Positions 60,292-64,000 of a DNA stretch of 64,000 bases are shown here, piece after piece. Origin of the DNA: Pseudoalteromonas sp049257235 (GTDB lineage Bacteria; Pseudomonadota; Gammaproteobacteria; Enterobacterales; Alteromonadaceae); the NCBI RefSeq assembly GCF_049257235.1, contig NZ_JBMMUF010000001.1:124001-188000 (forward strand), written 5' to 3'. Position numbers and translations under genes: made by a program. Every line of letters starts with the position of its first letter. Within the stretch, counting starts at the first letter, position 1. The notes beneath the pieces were generated by a model that saw nothing but the letters and a program-made list of their open reading frames with translations, ran no database searches and was not told the origin of the DNA.

Positions 60292-61085
60292 CAATGGTCC
60301 TTAGCAAAGTAAGCGCTCTCTTGGGATGGCCAGCCCAACTGTGCAAATGTTGCCAAGGCTTGCTCACCCAACGGAGCGCGAATGTGAACGGTTTGTTTTT
60401 CATAAGGATGCACAAAGTACACATCCGTTGCAAATAACATCAGTCGAGTACAATTGAAATGCTCTGCAAAAAAATGGTTCTGCGTATTATCACCGTGATT
60501 TACGTCATTAATGATCGGATGATTTATACCATTTAAGTGACGGCGGATCTGATGCTTTCGGCCCGTTTTCGGCCAACACTCTACGAGTGAGTAGCGCACC
60601 GAGGGAAACTTACCCAAAGGAATTGGTAGGCTTGATTGTTGTAGACAATACGTGTCTGTTTGCGCTTGCTGAGCAGGTTTATCTTGAGAGGCGAACTTAT
60701 CGGCAATTTTATCGAGCTTTTCTTTAAGAGGTCTGTCAATAAATTGCGCAGCGGGTGCAAAACCGCGTACCAGCGCCAAATAACGTTTTTGAATTTTATT
60801 TTCACTGAACAATGATGCTGCATCTCGCGCGGCCTCGCTACTGAGCGCAAAAAGCAAAACGCCTGAGGTAGGACGGTCCAATCGGTGCAAAGGAAACACA
60901 TGTTGACCAATTTGATCGCGTAACATCTGCATCGCGAATTGCGTTTCATGCTTATCTAAAAAAGAACGATGGACCAACAGACCTGATGGCTTATTAATCG
61001 CAATAAAGTGCTCATCTCTGTACACAATTTCAAGTAACTTGGCACCAGCACCATTATCGACAACGCTCATCTCATCGCTACTCAT
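60291..61085 (-). CDS. truC: tRNA pseudouridine(65) synthase TruC
   Basis: RluA-family synthase. About 264 residues. Catalytic Asp in HRLDRPTSGVLLFALS (about residue 62); NKPSGLLVHRS, KRYLALVRG and RKHQIRRHLNGI complete the fold. Two starts possible: the ATG used overlaps the yqcC stop and follows GGGGAG closely; another ATG five codons later lacks a clear site. Confidence 0.92.
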   Translation of the reverse strand: MSSDEMSVVDNGAGAKLLEIVYRDEHFIAINKPSGLLVHRSFLDKHETQFAMQMLRDQIGQHVFPLHRLDRPTSGVLLFALSSEAARDAASLFSENKIQKRYLALVRGFAPAAQFIDRPLKEKLDKIADKFASQDKPAQQAQTDTYCLQQSSLPIPLGKFPSVRYSLVECWPKTGRKHQIRRHLNGINHPIINDVNHGDNTQNHFFAEHFNCTRLMLFATDVYFVHPYEKQTVHIRAPLGEQALATFAQLGWPSQESAYFAKDH

Positions 61086-61392
61086 GTGCTCCCCCAAACA
61101 AGGCGTCAATCTGACTCAGAGTAGCCATGACATCTGCATAGTTTTGTTGCCATGCAATTTCTCCCATAGGGGCAATAGCAATGTTATTTGGCAAAGGCAG
61201 CCCTTGCGCCAATAAAGCGTTCATTTTTTCAATAAACACGAACTGCAACCACTGCTCAAAGCGCAATGTATCAACACAAAAAGGCTGCTGTGATTGCAGT
61301 AAAGCCGGCTCTATAGGCTGCGTTTGCCATAAGTCATTGTCTTTAAGTTGCACTTCTAAACGCTGCAGTAATTCAATAAGTGTGTTTTGCAT
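61078..61392 (-). CDS. yqcC: YqcC family protein (DUF446)
   Basis: 104 residues, helical, with DLWQTQPIEPALLQSQQPFC and LRFEQWLQFVFIEKMNALL matching the YqcC family; also ending GEIAWQQNYADV-type sequence. Function unknown. First gene of yqcC-truC-yqcA. Confidence 0.88.
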   Translation of the reverse strand: MQNTLIELLQRLEVQLKDNDLWQTQPIEPALLQSQQPFCVDTLRFEQWLQFVFIEKMNALLAQGLPLPNNIAIAPMGEIAWQQNYADVMATLSQIDALFGGAHE

Positions 61393-61493
61393 AGTCTTTA
61401 AAATTCAAATTTCCTAAGCTGATAATACCATTTCCCTTGGGTTGAGAGAGCAAACTGCCTATAATTTGCGAAATTTATTCTTAGGAGCAGCGC

Positions 61494-62525
61494 ATGACTG
61501 CAAATATTGCAACGTTAGCCCAGCTACTTGATGCTGCTGGGACGACTTGGCGTGTTTATGACATTGGTCGCCGAGTACAAAAAATAGATAAAGCAACATT
61601 CGCGCAAATTGAGTCAACACAAAAGCCTTATCCGTATCCTCAAGCACAGCATGCTTTAATGGCGATTCAATTTTGGGATCCCAAAGCGTCAGCCGAACCC
61701 TATGTGTGGTTTTTAAAGATGCCCCTAGATGAGCAAAGTAAACTTGTTGCAGCAAGCCGCGATCACTTTGCCAATATGGTACTTGAAGCCATTGGCACGC
61801 AATTAACAGGCAATGACGAACAGCAAGGTCAGTTAGACAATAATCCTTATGTGTTTACCCCTAATGCCAATAAACGAGCTGCGTTTAATGCACAAATCAA
61901 GGTAGAGCTGCGTCAAAGCGCATCACAATATTATGAACACACTCAGCTGTATTTGAGCGGCAAGTTAGGATGGGATCAGTGGCATAGCATTGCTGTACAA
62001 GGATTAGCTGATTTTGCAGCGCGATTTGATCACGGTGATAATGAGCGCGCCTTTATCAATGCGTGGCACCATCTTCCACAAGCTGTACGCCAGCCTCTGG
62101 CTGCGCAACTTGAAAACACGCCTGTACCAACGCACAGCGCAGAGATGTTGTTGCAATCCCTGAATCAGAGTCTAGCCAATTCAGACAAAGCTTTATTAAT
62201 CGATTGCTTACGCGCCATCAGTTTTGCGCCTGCGACGGGGCTCGTTGAACAGGCTGTTGATGCGGTTTTAACATCGCAATTCGCCAGTGATGCGGATCTT
62301 TGCCAAGTTATCGCTGGTAGACTTTGGGCTGTATTAGAAAAGCCTGAGCGATTGGCACAGTTTATGGAAAACAGTGCCGCGATAGATGATGAGCAACCCG
62401 TATTTGCGAGTATCTTCGCGGACTTAGTTGCAATTGATACACTACGCCCCCATGTTTTAGCTATGTTACGTAGCGAAGAGCGCTCTGAGCAACTCTCTCG
62501 CGCCATAGGGAGTTTATTCTCGTAG
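61494..62525 (+). CDS. DUF3549 family protein
   Basis: 343 residues, cytosolic, mostly helical, with RVYDIGRRVQKIDKATFAQI near 20-40 and YPQAQHALMAIQFWDPK near 48-65 typical of the family. Function unknown. The family is found next to yqcC/truC and DUF3301 genes in gammaproteobacteria. Ribosome site AGGAG upstream of the ATG. Confidence 0.82.
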   Translation: MTANIATLAQLLDAAGTTWRVYDIGRRVQKIDKATFAQIESTQKPYPYPQAQHALMAIQFWDPKASAEPYVWFLKMPLDEQSKLVAASRDHFANMVLEAIGTQLTGNDEQQGQLDNNPYVFTPNANKRAAFNAQIKVELRQSASQYYEHTQLYLSGKLGWDQWHSIAVQGLADFAARFDHGDNERAFINAWHHLPQAVRQPLAAQLENTPVPTHSAEMLLQSLNQSLANSDKALLIDCLRAISFAPATGLVEQAVDAVLTSQFASDADLCQVIAGRLWAVLEKPERLAQFMENSAAIDDEQPVFASIFADLVAIDTLRPHVLAMLRSEERSEQLSRAIGSLFS

Positions 62526-62824
62526 TGCTTACTTTATGGATGTTAATTCTTGTTAGTGGTGTGTTTGGTACCTTCTGGTATCGTCGCAAACTAGCGGAAG
62601 CTGCACGCACACACGCTGAAAATCAGTGTCAGCACTTGGGTGTACAACTAGTCAGTGTCGCGTGTTTGAAATGGACCCCTGCCATCCTAAAAAACGGTAA
62701 GCTTGGGATCAGAAGTACATATATGTTCGAGTTTTCGAGTGATGGAGAGAGCTTGTATCAAGGTAAACTGTTTATGGATAACGATCGTTTACTGGGCAAA
62801 GAAATTCCGCCACATAGAGTATAA
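62525..62824 (+). CDS. DUF3301 family small membrane protein
   Basis: 99 residues. One N-terminal membrane segment (LTLWMLILVSGVFGTFWY), then a short soluble part with CQHLGVQLVSVACLKW and YMFEFSSDGESLYQGKL. GTG start overlapping the DUF3549 stop (TAGTG), so co-translated. Function unknown. Confidence 0.82.
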   Translation: MLTLWMLILVSGVFGTFWYRRKLAEAARTHAENQCQHLGVQLVSVACLKWTPAILKNGKLGIRSTYMFEFSSDGESLYQGKLFMDNDRLLGKEIPPHRV

Positions 62825-63160
62825 ACAAAACTAAGGCGTGACAAAGTCACGCCCTAATCTTTACCTTCCCTTTGCGACTTCCTAGTCGCTGACCAAAATG
62901 GTCGTCCCTTTTACTATCCTTGTTCGATTACCTTAATTAACCGACAGCAATCCATGCTTTATGTCCTCTTCATCCTGAAGTGTCCTCTTGCCATCTTGGC
63001 TATTCCTAGGCTCCCAGCCTTCCCTGCACATCCTGTGCTCCAGTCCTTTAACGGCATGCCCTTACCGTCTATTCCTTTGCCAATTCCCACATTGCCTTGT
63101 TTATTTCGCCTACATCCTTTCCTTGGCGATGTGCATCCTGCAACATTGTCTTCCTGACAA
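62825..63160 (-). ncRNA. csrB: CsrB-type CsrA-sequestering RNA
   Basis: About 335 bases, minus strand. I count 20 GGA motifs in it (13 AGGA, 5 GGGA, 2 TGGA), many shown in small hairpin loops: GCACAGGATGTGC, TTCAGGATGAA, TGCAGGATGCA. That density and layout define CsrB/RsmZ RNAs, which bind and titrate the translational regulator CsrA. The 3' end is a GGCGTGAC/GTCACGCC hairpin (62835-62853) followed by TTAGTTTTGTTT. E. coli CsrB is 369 bases with 22 such motifs. The plus strand shows only a Pro-rich shadow frame. Ends right after the convergent DUF3301 gene. Confidence 0.88.
62835..62853 (-). terminator. 3' terminator of the CsrB-like RNA
   Basis: Perfect 8-bp stem GGCGTGAC / GTCACGCC, loop TTT, followed on the minus strand by a T-rich tail. 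The T-rich side faces the minus strand, fixing the RNA's orientation. Confidence 0.8.
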
Positions 63161-63165
63161 CACCT

Positions 63166-63171
63166 ATATTA
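63166..63171 (-). promoter_or_regulatory. -10 element of the CsrB-like RNA
   Basis: TAATAT on the minus strand, about six to eight bases before the likely 5' end (about 63158-63160). No good -35 at normal spacing, as expected for a promoter that needs the GacA/UvrY activator. Confidence 0.55.
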
Positions 63172-63316
63172 GTGATAAACAAATCCAATGCAGCAATCAA
63201 AATGAAACAGTATTTGCTGTAATACTCGTGTAATAAAAATATTTAATTCAAAAACAGCAGCTTAGTTAAATTAACTTTGAAAATCAGTGAAAAATTACCA
63301 CTATCCCCCACATCAA

Positions 63317-63334
63317 TGTGAGATATCTCTTACA
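63317..63334 (-). promoter_or_regulatory. GacA/UvrY-type activator box
   Basis: On the minus strand TGTAAG-AGATAT-CTCACA, one mismatch from the consensus TGTAAG-N6-CTTACA. Centred about 166 bases before the likely transcription start of the CsrB-like RNA, the usual distance for UvrY on csrB and GacA on rsmZ. Confidence 0.8.
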
Positions 63335-63359
63335 CTCCAATTTCCATAAAAGCCATTAG

Positions 63360-63998
63360 CTACAGCGCAGGATTGGGCTTAAACAGCAGCTCGCCGCTAA
63401 CTTTACTGAATTGAATACTTTGAAATACTTCGAACCCATGACTTGCGAAAAATTCTAAATGGGCTGGCTGACTAATAAATACTGCCAACCCCGTTGCGTT
63501 TTCATCTTCTTTGACCAATGAATCAAGACTGTTGAGCAGGTAGTGCCCGAGGCCATGCCTTTGCGAACGAGGGGCAACAGCAATGAAAGCGATAAAAAAG
63601 TAATGCCCTTTTTCCTTTAACGCATCTCGGATCTTCTGCTCTTTTTCTATTATCTGATTAGTTGTTAAGATTCCCGCACTCATTTTAAGTTTCAATCGCC
63701 AGTGCCAATAACGCTGCGCTTGCATGTCAGCATCAGATGTAAACACCAGTGCGATAGCTTGCAAAGAACCCTCACTAAACAGTCCTATGATATGTTGTTT
63801 GGCTTGCCAAAATGTATGCAACTCCTCACGAATAAGAGCGCGGAGCTTTTTCTCATAAAACTGTTCAGAATCTTTGTCTTTGTGCAGTAATTCCTGCATT
63901 AAAGGGTCATCGTGGTAGGCTTGATAAATTAAACTCGCGGCAACATTAAGATCTTCAGGGGTGAGATATTTAACACTGTGTTCGACCGTCAAAGACAT
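63360..63998 (-). CDS. GNAT family N-acetyltransferase
   Basis: 212 residues starting MSLTVEHSVKYLTPED. Acetyl-CoA motif A IAVAPRSQRHGLGHYLLNSLD (about 138-158) and motif B FFASHGFEVFQSIQF near the end are clear. Substrate unknown. The ATG is two bases inside the window edge, so an upstream start outside the window cannot be excluded. Confidence 0.85.
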   Translation of the reverse strand: MSLTVEHSVKYLTPEDLNVAASLIYQAYHDDPLMQELLHKDKDSEQFYEKKLRALIREELHTFWQAKQHIIGLFSEGSLQAIALVFTSDADMQAQRYWHWRLKLKMSAGILTTNQIIEKEQKIRDALKEKGHYFFIAFIAVAPRSQRHGLGHYLLNSLDSLVKEDENATGLAVFISQPAHLEFFASHGFEVFQSIQFSKVSGELLFKPNPAL

Positions 63999-64000
63999 AG

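Noticed and set aside
62954..63157. 67-codon Pro-rich plus-strand frame
   Set aside because: It is the complement of the GGA-rich CsrB-like RNA (TCC repeats read as Pro/Ser/Leu), with no ribosome site.

Overview
The window reads as ordinary chromosome of a marine gammaproteobacterium of the order Alteromonadales, most likely Pseudoalteromonas or a close relative. This is inferred from canonical gammaproteobacterial gene order (rpsB-tsf-pyrH-frr-uppS-cdsA-dxr-rseP-bamA-skp-lpxD-fabZ-lpxA; dnaQ/rnhA/yafS/gloB/mltD; yqcC-truC-yqcA), a TtpC-type TonB2 cluster, large TonB-dependent receptors, moderate GC and the protein sequences themselves. No database search was possible. No phage, intact insertion sequence or CRISPR array was seen.

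Layout. 1-12.4 kb (minus strand): translation factors (S2, EF-Ts, RRF), UMP kinase, the isoprenoid/undecaprenyl/phospholipid block (uppS, cdsA, dxr), then RseP, BamA, Skp and the lipid A genes lpxD, fabZ, lpxA (lpxA cut by the window edge). 12.7-18.2 kb (plus): map, glnD, dapD and an LD-carboxypeptidase. 18.2-20.6 kb (minus): a compact metal-handling RiPP locus of the bufferin/oxazolin (HvfABC) type. The precursor carries 14 EGKCG motifs and is followed by the MNIO enzyme, its partner protein and an unannotated 41-codon membrane peptide. 20.8-23.4 kb: dusC, a DksA/TraR-type zinc-finger protein and a lipoprotein.

23.6-28.6 kb (minus): a six-gene TonB2 energy-transduction operon (DUF3450 protein, TtpC, ExbB, ExbD, TonB, TPR protein) behind a clear sigma-70 promoter. 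29.1-39.4 kb is the most accessory-looking part. Two TonB-dependent receptors start back to back and share a near-identical 163-bp 5' block. One is followed by a methyltransferase; the other by a TPR/2OG-Fe(II) oxygenase-like protein and a TPR/sulfotransferase. A sensible model is that the TonB2 operon energises these receptors and that the modifying enzymes act on a receptor, its ligand or an envelope polymer; that functional link is inference.

39.5-50.4 kb: DNA polymerase II divergent from a dinG-TSUP-priC-deacetylase-ComFB-ybaM run, a YafJ-type amidotransferase, and fadE with a FadR-like operator. 50.5-52.5 kb: an S9 peptidase lipoprotein. 52.6-52.9 kb: three tandem tRNA-Asp genes with one promoter. 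53-62.8 kb: a TIGR03503-type protein, dnaQ, rnhA, an MBL-fold hydrolase, yafS, gloB, mltD, yqcA, truC, yqcC and DUF3549/DUF3301 genes. 62.8-63.3 kb looks empty of genes but holds a CsrB-type regulatory RNA on the minus strand: 20 GGA motifs, a 3' terminator and an upstream GacA/UvrY-type box. The window ends in a GNAT acetyltransferase.

The most interesting items are the 14-motif bufferin-like RiPP operon with its tiny membrane peptide, the CsrB-like RNA, and the paired receptors with adjacent tailoring enzymes.
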